From Coptis chinensis (taxonomy: Eukaryota; Streptophyta; Magnoliopsida; Ranunculales; Ranunculaceae): a stretch of DNA of 64,000 nucleotides. This document shows, piece after piece, positions 26,443 through 38,871 of the stretch. Under the pieces are notes generated by a model, which was not told the origin of the DNA, did not search any database, and was given only the letters and a program-made list of their open reading frames with translations. Position 1 is the stretch's first letter. Each line of letters opens with the position of its first letter. The stretch is taken from assembly GCA_015680905.1 (NCBI GenBank), contig CM027383.1, positions 91,937,501 through 92,001,500 of the forward strand. Reading direction: 5' to 3'. The translations under genes were made by a program, and so were the position numbers.

Positions 26443-29400
26443 AGTGATGAGTGAAGTCTAGGCTTGAGTATATAGAAATAGTCTTGGAGGATTTCTGCAC
26501 CTATTTGCATGTCTATCCGTGTCCAATTGGAAAGCAACTAAACCCTTTTCTTTGTGCATCTCAAAGCATTACAGATGTTAGAATTCTTTATTTATTTATC
26601 ATGCAATGGTTTGTCCATCAATTTGAAAAGATTTTATTCATGTTGAGAGATGTTGACCCATTTTTGTAGTTTCTCGAAGTCTGACATTCAGATCCATCTA
26701 CGGTTAATCTTGTAAGTACTTATGTTTGTTCATTCATTCAATTCATGTGGTTGTTCACTTGTTCTAACTCTTGTAAGCACTTATGTTTCTTGGTGTTTGT
26801 AGCTTTCCCCTAAATCCAAAAACTAACCTAGATCTTTGAATCGGGTTATGGTCTTTGGACATATTGATCCCCAAAGGCTGTAAGTCCTAGCTTAGTCTAT
26901 GATGCTATTGAAGGCGACTACCTAAAATTTCTATGCAACATAGGGTATACTATGGAGCCGACAAAACTCATATCATTCATGTATATTTCAAGAGCTCAAA
27001 GCTACGTATGTGCCTATCTATATTACAGATTTACAGCACGCTATCATAGACTGGTTTCTTGTTTGGATCATTTAGGCATATATTTTTTGTTTCAATATTT
27101 AGCATCTATTTATAGATTAATTATATATTTGAAAGGGGAGATATTTTTTTCTTAGCAATATGATAGTCATAAAGTCTACAAATTAACTAAAAAGTTAAAA
27201 ATTACGAAAAGAATAAGTTATAAAACAACTAAATTAGTAAATTACTTACCGCCTAAGCTTTTCGAACCTTTTACGTTTTTGCAAATCCGTCATAAAGTTC
27301 ATGCAACTTGATCTCAAAAACTCTAGAGACAATTTCGTGGAAATCGACATGTGAATATCCAGAGCAACCTTGTCAATACATTTTTTGAACTTCAGGCCAT
27401 TTAGGATTGCAAGTAAAAGTTATGACTAGATCGGGGAGATCCACCCCCATCGACAAATCGCAATAAGCGTCTTGGTAGTTTTGCAAGCATATAACGTGGA
27501 CCTCCGGTGAAAGAAGATGGTAAAACTATTCGGGCCTTCCAACAAAAACCTGGTTTTGAATCTCCGTAAAGTCTTGCATCAACTAATCCTTGATAAAGCT
27601 CAAAGACGAATAGTCTCTTGGTTATTTCTAACCCAATCAACTCTAATCTGTTTCTAAAGACAAGATAAGAATCAACAATAAGTTGTTGTTTCAAGCGCCC
27701 ACCAAGAACAATTGTTTTTCCTTCTTTTAGTCTCATTTGCAACTTTGAAAAGCGTAGAACTCCCTCATGCTTATGTTTGTCCTTTTCCCAACTTTGACAT
27801 TATTCGATAAGGGATATCAATCCTTGCACTGCCTTCAAAGATGAGGAAACAAAAGAGGATATTGCATGGCCATGAAACTTGGGTGCAATTCATTTATTCT
27901 TTTAAGGCCATATCCTTTTTTGTCCACCATAATAATATCCGCGGTAATTACCAAATTCACTCTCTTCCTCAACAATAAGTGCAGCAACTTCAGATGATGT
28001 CGGCATGTTATAAAGTCTTCCATCCTTTTGTCTTGTACTAATAAGCTTTATACTGAAATCACCTACTTCAGACTCTTTAAACCTGTCCCTTGCCATTCTA
28101 TAAGTCTCAGTAAGTTTGTTTGTATTGTTTAACATATCTATCAGTCCCTTCACAATATCTGGATCCAACTCTTCTTCGGACCCGTTTGTCAAAATTTTCT
28201 TACTAAGAGAGTTCATTCTGTTCACAACTTCATTATCAGTATCATATATGTAAAGTTGGGAAAACTTAGGGGGTAAACCTTCAGGTGGAAGCAAGGTGCC
28301 AATTTTGTGGTGGTTTTGGCCTTTTATCTTGTAGACGTAAGGACCATGACCATTGTTTATTGATTCTTGAACATCACCTCCTGTTGATGTGAAAGCAAAC
28401 ATGTTGTTATATACTCGATATTTTCATAAACTTTTTGGATCACGGAGCCGAATGCGATCCATAAGCTCATTTAAAAATCAGGTGTATCTTTCAAAAAAGG
28501 TAGCTGAACTTTCCCTCCATCGCAACATACATATAGAGAACTTTGGATTTTTAGGATTTTTGTTCGGTCATTCCTTTCTTCATACCAAACAATGGCATCA
28601 CAATAAGGACACACTAATGTTGGTTCTCCAAAATCCAATGGTTGGAAACAACATACTGAATTAAAATGAATGTTAAAAACTATAACTAATAATATAAAAA
28701 TAAAATAATATTAAAAACTATAACTAATAGTATAACTAATATATTACTTACTTTCATGCAAAACTTCACTTGGTTTCTCATGGGAAACCAACTTCCATAT
28801 GGTCATTTGTATCGTTTTTATCTTCTACTTCGAATCATTCCCACCGATTTGAGAGAATCGTAGTCATCGTCACTTTCTCCAACACATGCGGTTGATATAA
28901 GTGATTTTTAGGAATAATGGTTATCATCGCTTGTTTCACCATCACAATTAACATAACTACGTCTCCTTTTATATCGGCTATTTTTTTGCTTTTTCATTAT
29001 TTGATTGCTATCCATCCTTTGTATAAGAATAAAACATGTTAAATACAACTTAAAGCCAAGTAAAATGTACAATGAAGAATGTCTTACCAAGTTCATTAGA
29101 AAAAAAGGCGGTGAAGGAAAAAAAACCATCAAGTTGATGTTTAGTGGATGTACCATCTGTTGACAAAATTAAAAACATTGTAAAGAAAAAAGACTTATAC
29201 TTATTTGATTGCCATGAAACTTAGGTGCAATGAAGAATGTCTTACCAGGTTCATTAGGAAACTTATTTGAACTGTGTGTTTATCTTTTTGTATTTGATTT
29301 CGGCGATTCTTGAACCAATTCTTTATATTATCTTCTGAAATTTGACCATGTATTGCCAGTTCAGGTTGTCAAGAGTTTGATTTCTTCCTTAGTATAATAT

Positions 29401-29913
29401 GATTTTTTTTTATTAAATGCACTTTCAAGTATCCGAGGTTTCATCATTTGCGGACCAACGTTTCTCATAAGAAACTTCAACTTCAATATGGTTATCCATT
29501 TGTATAAGAATAAAACATATTAAGTAAACAACTATAACTTAAGTAACAATTAACAATAAAGAATGTCTTAACATATGTTGACAAAATTATAATGGAAGAC
29601 CTTCCTTTGGTCCATTCTTTACGGATCTCTCCCGTTTGTTATAAAACCACTTATGCACATTTGTTTTACGTAACCTCACTATGTTCTTTCAACTGATTTG
29701 TGATATCTTGGATTTGCAGTTTAGTAGGTTGATTGAAATGATTGAAGGTGCGCTCCATTATTTGAATCAGCATCGTTGTAGGACTCCAGCGTTTTTGGTT
29801 GTCATCTAACAAATTAAGGCATTGAAAAATTAAATTAGGGGAAATTGTCAAGCAAGGTAAGACAGTGAGGAAAGAATTATATTTTATAAAAATCAGCATG
29901 AGACGGTGATGTA
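26356..29913. repeat. Tandem-duplicated 7.1-kb unit, copy 1, left part
   Basis: Homologous to 38872-42396 in direct orientation from AATTTGGAAATTAATTT to GTGATGTA. Together with 35283-38871 it forms copy 1 of the unit, split by the Helitron insertion at 29914-35282. It contains a poly-T run of about 30 at 26412, mTERF 3'-UTR-like DNA and the truncated Helitron replicase. Copy 2 begins directly after copy 1. Confidence 0.9.
27251..29015 (-). pseudogene. Helitron1 replicase N-terminal part, copy 1
   Basis: ATG at 29015 (MDSNQIMKKQKNSRYKRRR). A probable intron (28656-28751) has GTAAGT and TTCAG ends. Exon 2 reads MFAFTSTGGDVQESINNGHG, HHKIGTLLPPEGLPPKFSQLY, YNMPTSSEVAALIVEEESEF, LHPSFMAMQYPLLFP, LKQQLIVDSYLVFRNRLE, and, in the better-preserved copy 2, MQNYQDAIAICRWVDLLDLV and ITFTCNPKWPEVQ. 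It ends at a GTAAGT donor (27250). This is the plant Helitron1 protein upstream of its HUH motif. The catalytic HUH/tyrosine part and the helicase are absent, so the element is non-autonomous. Several frameshifts. Confidence 0.85.
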
Positions 29914-30754
29914 CTAGCTTGTATGCCGTGCATCTGAAGCTCTTTGAAAATATTTAGATTTTTTTAGAAAATTGGGACTTGGTTTTATTAAGCTAACCCG
30001 TTTTAATTTTCCAACAAATTGTTTTAATTAAGTTTTAAAAAACCGTTTTTCAATTGGGGAGAGATCTTTGTTTTAATAAAAAATAATTCACATTTTAATT
30101 AGATATGCTAGATTTTCCCTTTTTCAATGGTGGAGGAATTCCCATTTTAATAGGAGAATGATTCGGTTTAATTAGAAGTGCTAGAATTTGTTTAATAGAA
30201 AATGAATTCGTTATAATAGGAGAATAATTCCGTTATAACAAAAAAAAAGATTATTTTTTTCAAATGGGAGAGAAATTCTCGTTTTAATAGGAGATGGCGT
30301 GGAATTTTAATAGAGCTTCGAAAAATACCCTTTGTGGAATCTTTTGAAAACATTTATATTTTTAAAAAAAAATTGGGACTACCGTTTTAGTAAGCTAACT
30401 ATTTTTAATTTTATAACAAATTGTTTTTAAATTAAGTTTTAAAATCTGTTTTTTCAATTGGGAGAGATTATGTTTTAATAGGAGAATGATTCCGTTTTTA
30501 ATTAGATATGCTAGATTTTTAAGCAATTTTCAATAGGGGAGGAATTCTCATTTTAATAGGAGAAGGATTCCCGCTTTAATTAAAAGTGTTAGAATTTGTT
30601 TTAATATGAGAAGAATTCTCGTTATAATAGAAGAGAAATTCCCGTTTTTCAAATAGGAGAGAAATTCTCGTTTTAATAGGAGATGACGTGGAATTTTAAT
30701 AGAGCTCGAAAAATACCCCTTGCGGGAGCTTTAATATTAAGATATAGATATAGA
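29914..30754 (-). mobile_element. Non-autonomous Helitron 1 of the tandem pair
   Basis: 841 bp, from TCTATATCTATATC (30754, minus strand) to CTAG at 29914. The 3' end has nested complementary strings (AGCTT/AAGCT and TGC/GCA). The interior is two degenerate ~410-bp repeats (around 29935 and 30340) full of TTTTAATAGGAGA-type units. No coding capacity. Confidence 0.75.
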
Positions 30755-33700
30755 CTAGATTTTGGACCCGGGCATACGCCCGGGATCTATTAAATATTTT
30801 GTGTGCTGAAAAGGTTTTCACAAAATGTTTTACACAAATTTTTGAATCAGAATATATTTTTATTGAAAATAAACTGAAATAAGTTAATGAACAGCGATTA
30901 TGGTGCATAAATACTTGGAAACTAAGGGATCAAATTGAGATAGCCTCTTCAGTTTGTGGTTTATGATATTAATCCATAATTTTCAAATATAATTATCTTA
31001 AACTCGATCTAGCTTGTATAATAGTTTTTTTAGATTTATGGTGATTTAGCGGCAAATTTTTGAATCAGAATATATTTTTATTGAAAATAAACCGAAATAC
31101 ATTAATGAGCAGTGATAATGGTGCATAAGTACTTGGAAACTAAGAGATCAAATTGAGATAACCTCTTCACTTTGTGGTTCAGGATATTAATCAGTAATTT
31201 TCAAATAGAATTATCTTAAACTCGATCTAGCTTGTATAATAGTTTTTTTAGATTTATGGTGATTTAGCGGCAAATTTTCGAATCACAATATATTTTTATT
31301 AAAAATAAACCGAAATACGTTAATGGGCAGTGATTATGGTGCATAAGTATTTGGAAACTAAGGGATCAAATTGAAATAGCCTCTTCACTTTGTGGTTTAG
31401 GATATTAATCAAGTAATTTTCAAATAGAATTATCTTAAACTCGATCTAGCTTGTATAATAGTTTTATTATATTTATTGTGATTTAGCAGTAAATCATCAC
31501 CGCTCAGCTTACGTACTAATGTGTACAAATCACTAAAACAAATTGATTGTTTCCATATCCTCAAATAATACACTACTCCCACTTGAACAGATTTGTCATA
31601 TGAACGTGTTTTACGAACGGGTGCCCGTTATATTAAATTATTCTAAAAAATATTAGCAACTATGCATAGCTATGAGATATAAAATTATATTAATTACTCA
31701 TTTAAATTTCTTGCACCACTATGCATAGCTCTATAAAAAGGAAGCATCAAACCTTGATAAAACTTACCGACTTCTTTTTATTGTTAGGTTTAACAATAGA
31801 AGTTTGATTGAAGTTTTGTGAGAATGCCCAATGTGGCGAAGATAATATTGAAGCTACTTGAATAGCAAAACATTCCCAAATCACAATAAAAGAATTATGA
31901 TAAACACTACTTAAAATGTAAAACTATATTTGTCGAGACATTTATTCCCCCTACATATAATACAAATATGTTTTAGGGTTATTAGTTCAATACATTTGCA
32001 TCAAGTTTCTGATTTTCCATTAATTATTCTTTGAGGTTAGTTTAATGTAGTACGTTGCATCTAGTTTCCAAATTCTCATTAATTATTCTTTGAGGTTAGT
32101 TCAATGCAGTTGCATCAAGTTTCGATTTCTCGTTAATTATTATTTGAGGTTAGTTGGTGCAATTGCATCCACTTTATGATTTCCGTTAGTTATTCATTAA
32201 GGTTAATTCAAGAAAGTTGCATCAATTTTTGATGTTTAGTTAATTAGTATTTGAGATTAGTTCATTGTATTTGCATCTAGGTTTCAATCTCCCATTAATT
32301 ACTCTTTTGAGATTAGTTCAATACATTTTGCATCCAGGTTCGATTTCCCATTAATTGTTTTTTCTAGGTTAGTTCGATAGTTTACAATTTCTATCTGATT
32401 TTGCATACATATAAGAGTCTGTTTTATAAACTCACTTTCGTTTTTGGTTCCTAATTACTCATGTGAGAAGGCTAAAAAGCGGACATTTATGCTTTGAGGT
32501 CAGTGATGATGAGTTACATCCGACTCGATTTCAGGTTAACTATTTTTTAGGCTATTTCAATGCATTTGCATCAATTTTTGATTTTCGTTAATTAATCTCT
32601 GATTTTAGTTTAAATACGGTTGCATCCGGTTTTTAGTTTTCCGTTAATTATTCTTTGAGGTTAGTTCAATGCGGTTGCATCCAATTTTCGATTTTGTGTT
32701 AATTGTTCTTTAAAGTTAGTTCAATGCATTTGCATCAAGTTTCGATTTTCCGTTAATTATTTTTTAAGGTTAGTTCAATGCGGTTACATCAAATTTATAA
32801 TTTCCGTTAATTATTCATTTAGATTAGTTCAATACAGTTTTATCCATTTTTCAATGTTTAATTAATTAGTCTTTGATATTAGTTCATTGCATTTTGGATT
32901 CGGTTTTGATTTCTTGTTAATAACTCTTTAAAAGTTAGTTCAATGCATCTGCATTTAGTTTCGATTATTTATGCTTTGAGGTTAGTTCGATGCAATTATA
33001 TCAAGTTTTGATTTCCGTTAATTATTCTTTGAGATTATTTCAATGTATTTGCATTTAGTTTCCGATTTCCCCCAATTATTCTATGAGGTTAGTTGATCAC
33101 ATTTTGCATCCGGTTTCGATTTTCCATTAATTATTATATGAGGTTTGTTTGATGTATTTGCATACCGTTTCGATTTTCACGTTAATTATTTTTGGGGATT
33201 TTCATCAATTTATAATTTCCATTAGTTATTATCGGCGTTAGTTTAATGCAATTGCACCCGGTTTCGATTTTTAGTTAATTACTTTTTTTAAGTTTAGTTT
33301 ATTGCATTTGCATAAAATTTCGATTTTTCTTTAATTACTCTTTTGAGCTCTATTATGTATTTAAATCGGTTTTGATTTCCTTTTAATTATCCAATGTGGT
33401 GTGTAATACCAACTTCTTTGATTCATCTGTAGTGTCCTTGCAAACATGACATAGAAAGTAAATTATGCTTGATTTACTATGTGGGATCATCGAAGATTAT
33501 CCAGGTTCACGATTTTCCATTAATTATTATTTAAATTATGCATGACTCACTATGTGGAATATTCAAAGATTATCTATGAGCGGGTGTTGTTATATTAATT
33601 ATTCTGAAAAATATTTGTAAATATGCATAACTATTATATATTAATATTATATTAATCACTCAACCAAATTTCTTATAACATGAAAACCTCACTATCCATT

Positions 33701-35282
33701 AAAAAAAAACTTCGCATTTGATAAAATCCTTCAACTTCATTTTGTTGTTTAATAATAGAAGTTTGATTGAAGTTTTTGTGAGATTGCCTAATAAGGTGAA
33801 GTTCATATATATTGAAGCTACTTGAATAGCAAGGAGTTCCCTAATCATCTGGAAGAGATAAGATAAACACCATTTTAAATGCAAAACTATACTTATCGAG
33901 ATATTACCACAATATAACCCAACTATGTTTTGAGGTTAGTTCAATGTATTTGCATGTAGTTTCTGATTTTTCATTATTTATATTTTGAGGTTAGTTCAAT
34001 GTAGTTGCATCAATTTCAATTTCCGTTATTTATTTTTTTGAGATCGAGTTCAATGTAGTTGCATTAGGTTCGATTTCTCGTTAATTATTCTTTTCGATTA
34101 GTTCAATACATTTTGCATCTAATTTTCAATTTCTGTTAATTGTTCTTTGAGGTCGAGTTCAATGCATTTACATCGGTTTCTAATTTCCTATTAATTATTT
34201 TTTGTGAGATTAGTTTAATGCATTTTCATCTAGTTTCGATTTCGTTTATTATTTGATAAGATTGAATTTGCATCTAGTTTCCGATTTTTTGATTTCCGTT
34301 AATTAATTTTTAAGATTAGTTCCACACATTTTGCATCATGTTTCTAATTTATAATTAATTTTTTCTTGAGAGGTTAGTTCAATGGAGTTGCATCCGGTTT
34401 CGATTTCCCATTAATTTAATCTTTGAGGGTTAGCTCAATGCATTTTGCATCCGGTTTTCGATTTTCGACAATTATTTTTTATGTTAGTTTGATGTATTTG
34501 TATCAAAGTTTTGATTTTACATTAATTATTCTTTAAAGGTTAGTTTAATGCGGTTGTATTCATATTCCAATTTTCTATTAATTACTTTTTTAAGATTAAT
34601 TTAATACTTGCATTTGCATCCGGGTTTCGATTTTACATTAAATATTATTTGAGGTTATAGTTTGATGCATTTGCATCCGACTTCGGGTTCCCCATTAATT
34701 GTTTTTTTTTTTCGTTAGTTTCATTGATATATTATATATTTTTTAAAATATTTGTCATTATTGTTTTGCCGTTATTTTTTTTAAAATTTTCCATTATATA
34801 TTTTGTGATGTTATTTTTTGTATAATTGTTTTTAACTATGTGGCGGTGTTAAGGATATATTCGAAATAAATTCGGTGCTTATTAAAATTGTATGATTTGT
34901 AATAGGGAATTAGTTTCTACAAATCACATATTTTTAACAATTTTTTTATTTGATCAAATATATTAGAATTGGAACACTAAAAATATTTGATTAAGTAATA
35001 GGAAATTACCTTTTATAAATCACCTATTTTTAGCAATTTTGTTTATCGATCAAATATGTAAGAAGTTGTAATACACTCCAACTCTCCAAATATAAAATTA
35101 GAAATACACTCAAACTCTTCAAAAGAGATTCTATGCGTGGGATTGTAGGCTATTAGAAAAGATTATCTTTCATATTAGAGTTTCACATAAGAGAAAAAAA
35201 AAAACTAACTCTCATATTAGGAGTGCCACATAGGAGAGAAAATCCTCTATTAGAGGTCTGCTTTTAGTATATAGATAGTAGA
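30755..35282 (-). mobile_element. Non-autonomous Helitron 2 of the tandem pair
   Basis: The 3' end on the minus strand is TCCCGGGCGTATGCCCGGG, a strong hairpin, then TCCAAAATCTAG, ending at 30755. The 5' end is at 35282. Inside are three direct repeats of about 217 bp (near 30836, 31052 and 31271), then two ~600-bp segments related to 6010-7205 (from about 31605 and 33575) made of degenerate GTTAGTTCAATGCATTTGC units. No protein is encoded. The CTAG abuts the TC of element 1 with no host base between. Confidence 0.75.
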
Positions 35283-35939
35283 TATATAACCCACACACGA
35301 AGTGTTTTGTCTTAGAAGTCTAATATAATGGAAACTCTATTATATATGGACATATATACACGAAGTGTTTTGTCTTAGAAGTCTAATACAATCACGAACT
35401 CTATTATCTTGATTTTTTTGTCTTAAAAGATTGCTTTTGTTTGCCGCATGTGCTGCCTTGGGGCATATCTAGCCCGATAATGATCTTTGGCGTGCTTAAG
35501 CCATTCTTTTTCACACTTTGCTTGCCCATCTATTCTTTTGGAAACTATGTTGTTTGTCTCCCTTGAATCTTTTGTGTAGAATGTCTTTGGGATATCTTGA
35601 GGTTTCTTTTTAACCATGATGGGGATGATGAGAGTTCCGGTGGTTTTAATTACTCATTCCCAATCTTACCATCCTGCTTTTTACCAAACCCTTTCTTTGG
35701 CTTTGTTTTGGACCCCAATAACTGTTAGTAGTAGTCTCAAAAGGGGTTAATCTCTTTCCGACATCTGTTTTTCACCAGCGGCGTCATCTGAGATCTTGCA
35801 AATGGTGCAAGTTCGATCTTACAAATGCTTTCTTTTTGAAAACTATTAATAAAACATAACCTTGCAAGTCATATCTTATTTTAAACAACATGGTGTTATG
35901 TTCTTGAGGGTTTGTACTTTTAGGTGGTTCGCGATATGA

Positions 35940-36610
35940 ACATGCCTTTTTTTGTTTGCAAATGATTCTGGAACTCTGACGGACCCAGGATAGCTCCTTT
36001 TGGATGTGATTATCGGTGAAGGAGAAATTTCGTTTTCTGTCTTGCTAGATGAGAGCAACTCATTTGGGGTGCTTGGAAGTTCTGGTAGAGATCTTGGTGA
36101 ACATTCACGGTGTTCGATAAGTTTGAAATTCACTTGGTTCAATTGATAAAGCTGATATCTCAATGGTGCTCTTAGTATATTTATTGTTTTGTTATTGTAG
36201 GTTGATAAGATTGATATTATAACGCTTCCATGGGATATCAATCGCTCACGGATGGTGGATTTTGTCTTTGGAAGTGTTAGAGTGGTTGATCATCAAGTAT
36301 GTCTTTTGATTTAGTTTTGATTAACGTCTAGCAAAGCGGGGAGATGGAACTTTTGAATCTTCTTAGAATTTTTATCGCTATTCAAAGCCGATTAGGCCTT
36401 TATTGCTTTTAAGTAGTGATGATGAGTTGCACTAATGTTTGTTTGCTTCCTCACTCTTTCTTTATTAGCGGTTGAGTAGCTCGGCTATGTTTTTACGCAT
36501 CCTTGCCTCCTTACCCGCCAAGTGCTGCAATTAGTGCTATTGATATCTTGGAGGAGAATCATCAATTGCTTGGGAAACTGAGGGGAAAATGTTGCTCTTT
36601 TGTGGAAAGG
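35940..36610 (+). pseudogene. LCB1 (serine palmitoyltransferase subunit) captured fragment, copy 1
   Basis: Three exon-like pieces with introns between. About 35980-36115 encodes IAPLDVII, KEKFRF and DESNSFGVLGSSGR. From 36200, after TTATTGTAG, comes VDKIDII and later GSVRVVDHQ. From about 36470 comes RLSSSAMF, then AAISAIDILEENHQLLGK. These match consecutive exons of plant LCB1, the non-catalytic subunit of serine palmitoyltransferase, which starts sphingolipid synthesis in the ER. The start and end of the gene are missing and frames are broken. Introns are retained, as in Helitron capture. The antisense open frame over this exon is a shadow. Confidence 0.75.
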
Positions 36611-36919
36611 TTTGCTCTAACCCCGAAATGCATGCAATGGTAAAGTATTATTTCTTAACTTGATGAAATTGTTTTTCCTACTTTATCTTGAGCGGTTGAG
36701 AATGCTCCCGATTGAAACACATCCAAAGACCCCTTTTTTACTCTAATGTGGACCGTCGGTGTGCCATTAGTTTGATATAACTACATACGGACTTTTTGTA
36801 TTTTCATTCATCTTTCAATTGGTAATATTTGTTAAGGTCACTTGTGGATCGATTTAATTTAATTCTGTTGCTTCCATGTTACCACCGTCGACAGATGAAA
36901 AAACATTTCGGGCATAACG

Positions 36920-37850
36920 GAGAACGACCTGCATGGCTTCTTATGTCGTTTGTACTACCATATTCAATAAGATCATGGGATTGCGAGGAGATAAAAATGT
37001 AACACATTTATGTCCATTATGGTTTTCTTGATTCCAAAGATTTCCATCATTCATGAGTACTCACAAAATATTCCATTTGCAGTACTATGATATCGAAAAG
37101 AAATGTGAGGCGATCCTCTGCTATGATTTCTCAAACATGGAAAAATTCACGAATCAAAGAAGTCATGCAGAGAATCACTTGGTGTAAGGCGAGATTGATT
37201 CTCGTATCTTGTAGCCCTACTATATATGAAGCCATCTTTGATGGATTTGGATGATGCGGAATCTAGAAGCTGGAATCCCTGCTCTCTAGAGGATGGAATC
37301 AAGATGCTCATATATCTTTGGAGAGTATGATCTAAATAGCTAACCGGGCTTGGTAAGTTTCTTTTGTTTTTGTTTGTTTTTTCCTCATCAAGGTTCACTT
37401 CCCTCATTTTGTTTCTAAAGTTGTATTCATAGTTATGTATGTCCGAAAGTGTGTATCTGTAATATGAGGCGCAGGAAACTCAAGGTGGGGTTCATGCCAT
37501 GGAATGGTCCGGTCGAGAAAGAGTTTGTTGGATCACCCACCATTCCATTTCTAGTGGATGGTAAAGAAGCGGGACAACTGAAAAGCCACGGTCTGTCGGT
37601 TTCCTTAAGGTCCTCATCTTTAAAAACCTAGTTATGACTAAACACCTTTTTTTCTAACTTAGTATTTAAAAGGTAGGAAATGTCTTGATCGATACTAATT
37701 TCTCCGACTTCAAACAGTCCATGATATCGGGTCATATGGTTCCAATGGATCGACCTAAGGTTTGCCTTTGGAGATCTGAAAAAGGTGGACTACGGACAAA
37801 CTTCTTTGTAGATGTTGCTGACTCTACCTAGTTGGGCAGAAAACACTGCT
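36920..37850 (+). pseudogene. Serine carboxypeptidase-like captured fragment, copy 1
   Basis: Four exon-like pieces with splice sites. About 36920-36998 encodes ASYVVCTTIFNKIMG. 37083-37352 starts YYDIEKKCEAILCYDFSNME and runs to GIPALLEDGI-like text. 37475-37609 encodes MPWNGPVEKEFVGSPTIPFL and VDGKEAGQLKSHG. From 37718 comes a block corresponding to HDxGHMVPMDQPKAA, which holds the catalytic His of S10 carboxypeptidases. It corresponds to the C-terminal third of an SCPL48/49-type vacuolar or secreted enzyme. The nucleophile Ser region is absent here. Frames are broken, so it is not functional. Confidence 0.8.
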
Positions 37851-37989
37851 CAACAACCATAACAAATTGAGTATCTCAATGTATAATCTACACCTTAATG
37901 TAACTTCATTTTACATGTAGCCTAATCGGGCTTGAAGCGGGGGTTCCACTTTTCAAGTGAGGCAGTTTTACTCCCAAAAGCAAAAAAAT

Positions 37990-38390
37990 GAGACACTGAA
38001 GAAGGCTTGCGGGAGCTCTACCGACTTCCTTTTGAATTCTTCCATGTCCATGCATATCTTTTTTCTAGTTACCCTTTTGATAATCGGTTTTCTTCAAAAC
38101 TATGGCTCTCTTAAGCAAAACCTCCGAAATGCTAGGGCATCCGTACACATTCTTAGTTCTCCAATCTCAAAGATTTTCACATAATCAAATATGCTCTCGC
38201 AATGGCATGTTGTCTATCATCCAATATCTTGTGGTGTTCCGTCTTTTGTATAATAGGCGACACCTACGGACACATCCGACAAGGTGCAATGTTCTTATAG
38301 GTTGTTTCTTGATCCCCATGGATTTGGATAATTACCCAAGCATTCCAAGTAAAACGGGGATCCGGGTTGGTGTTTCCACCCCATAATCAT
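37990..38390 (-). pseudogene. F-box/FBD-like captured fragment, copy 1 (tentative)
   Basis: Antisense to the captured SCPL. The clearer copy at 45123-45494 encodes PTQIPSFTWNAWVIIQIRMG, TTRYWIDNMPLQSIFDYVKI and then LAFLEVLLKRAIVLKKLII. The last string looks like the FBD motif at the end of plant F-box/LRR proteins. In this copy the frame is broken. Identity is uncertain. Confidence 0.3.
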
Positions 38391-38871
38391 CGACAAAAGT
38401 AAAAAGGAGCATTACAATTTTTTACCTTCGAGAATAGAAAAGAATTGTAAGCAAATAAACCTAATTTGGACATTTCAAATGTACTTGTCGGAAAATATAG
38501 TATTCTAAATGGCCAAAATCAGTTTGGCTTGAGGAACAACTGAAACCGGGCATTCTTTCAAAACCTTAAAAGACAAAAGCGAAAACAAATCAAGTTCGAG
38601 ATGGGTCGGCAATAAATGGGTATAGTCTTGGGACCAAAACAAACTAAGAGCGGAAGGTGCTAAATAGAAGACACATACCATTTTTTTAATGACTGAGTGT
38701 TATGACAAATTCTACAATATATGACCACCAAGCTACATCGGCGATTATTTCTAAACCGTCACGGAAAAAAAAACGAAATCACCTAGTTGGAAGGAGAAAA
38801 CACTGCTCAACAACCATAATGAAGAGAGTATCTCAATGTATAATCTACACCTTAATGTAACTTCATTTACA

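Larger units (their letters stand above)
29914..35282 (-). mobile_element. 5.37-kb Helitron insertion (two tandem elements) with known empty site
   Basis: On the minus strand the insertion begins TCTACTATCTATATACTAAA (35282) and ends in CTAG (29914), flanked by A and T. The duplicated unit at 42391-42405 reads straight through as GATGTA/TATATAACC, which is exactly the left flank (29908-29913) joined to the right flank (35283 on). No target-site duplication, A/T target, TC and CTAG ends: all Helitron hallmarks. Confidence 0.9.
35283..38871. repeat. Tandem-duplicated 7.1-kb unit, copy 1, right part
   Basis: Homologous to 42397-45976. Carries captured fragments of LCB1, SCPL and an F-box/FBD-like gene. 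An internal ~955-bp periodicity repeats the segment with GAGAAAACACTGCTCAACAA (37845 and 38802; also 44943 and 45900). It ends at CTTCATTTAC, where copy 2 starts. Confidence 0.9.

Noticed and set aside
35876..36241. Minus-strand open frame of 121 aa repeated at 42870-43208, which looked like a conserved new protein
   Set aside because: It is antisense to a captured LCB1 exon (DESNSFGVLG on the plus strand). Its conservation comes from the tandem duplication.
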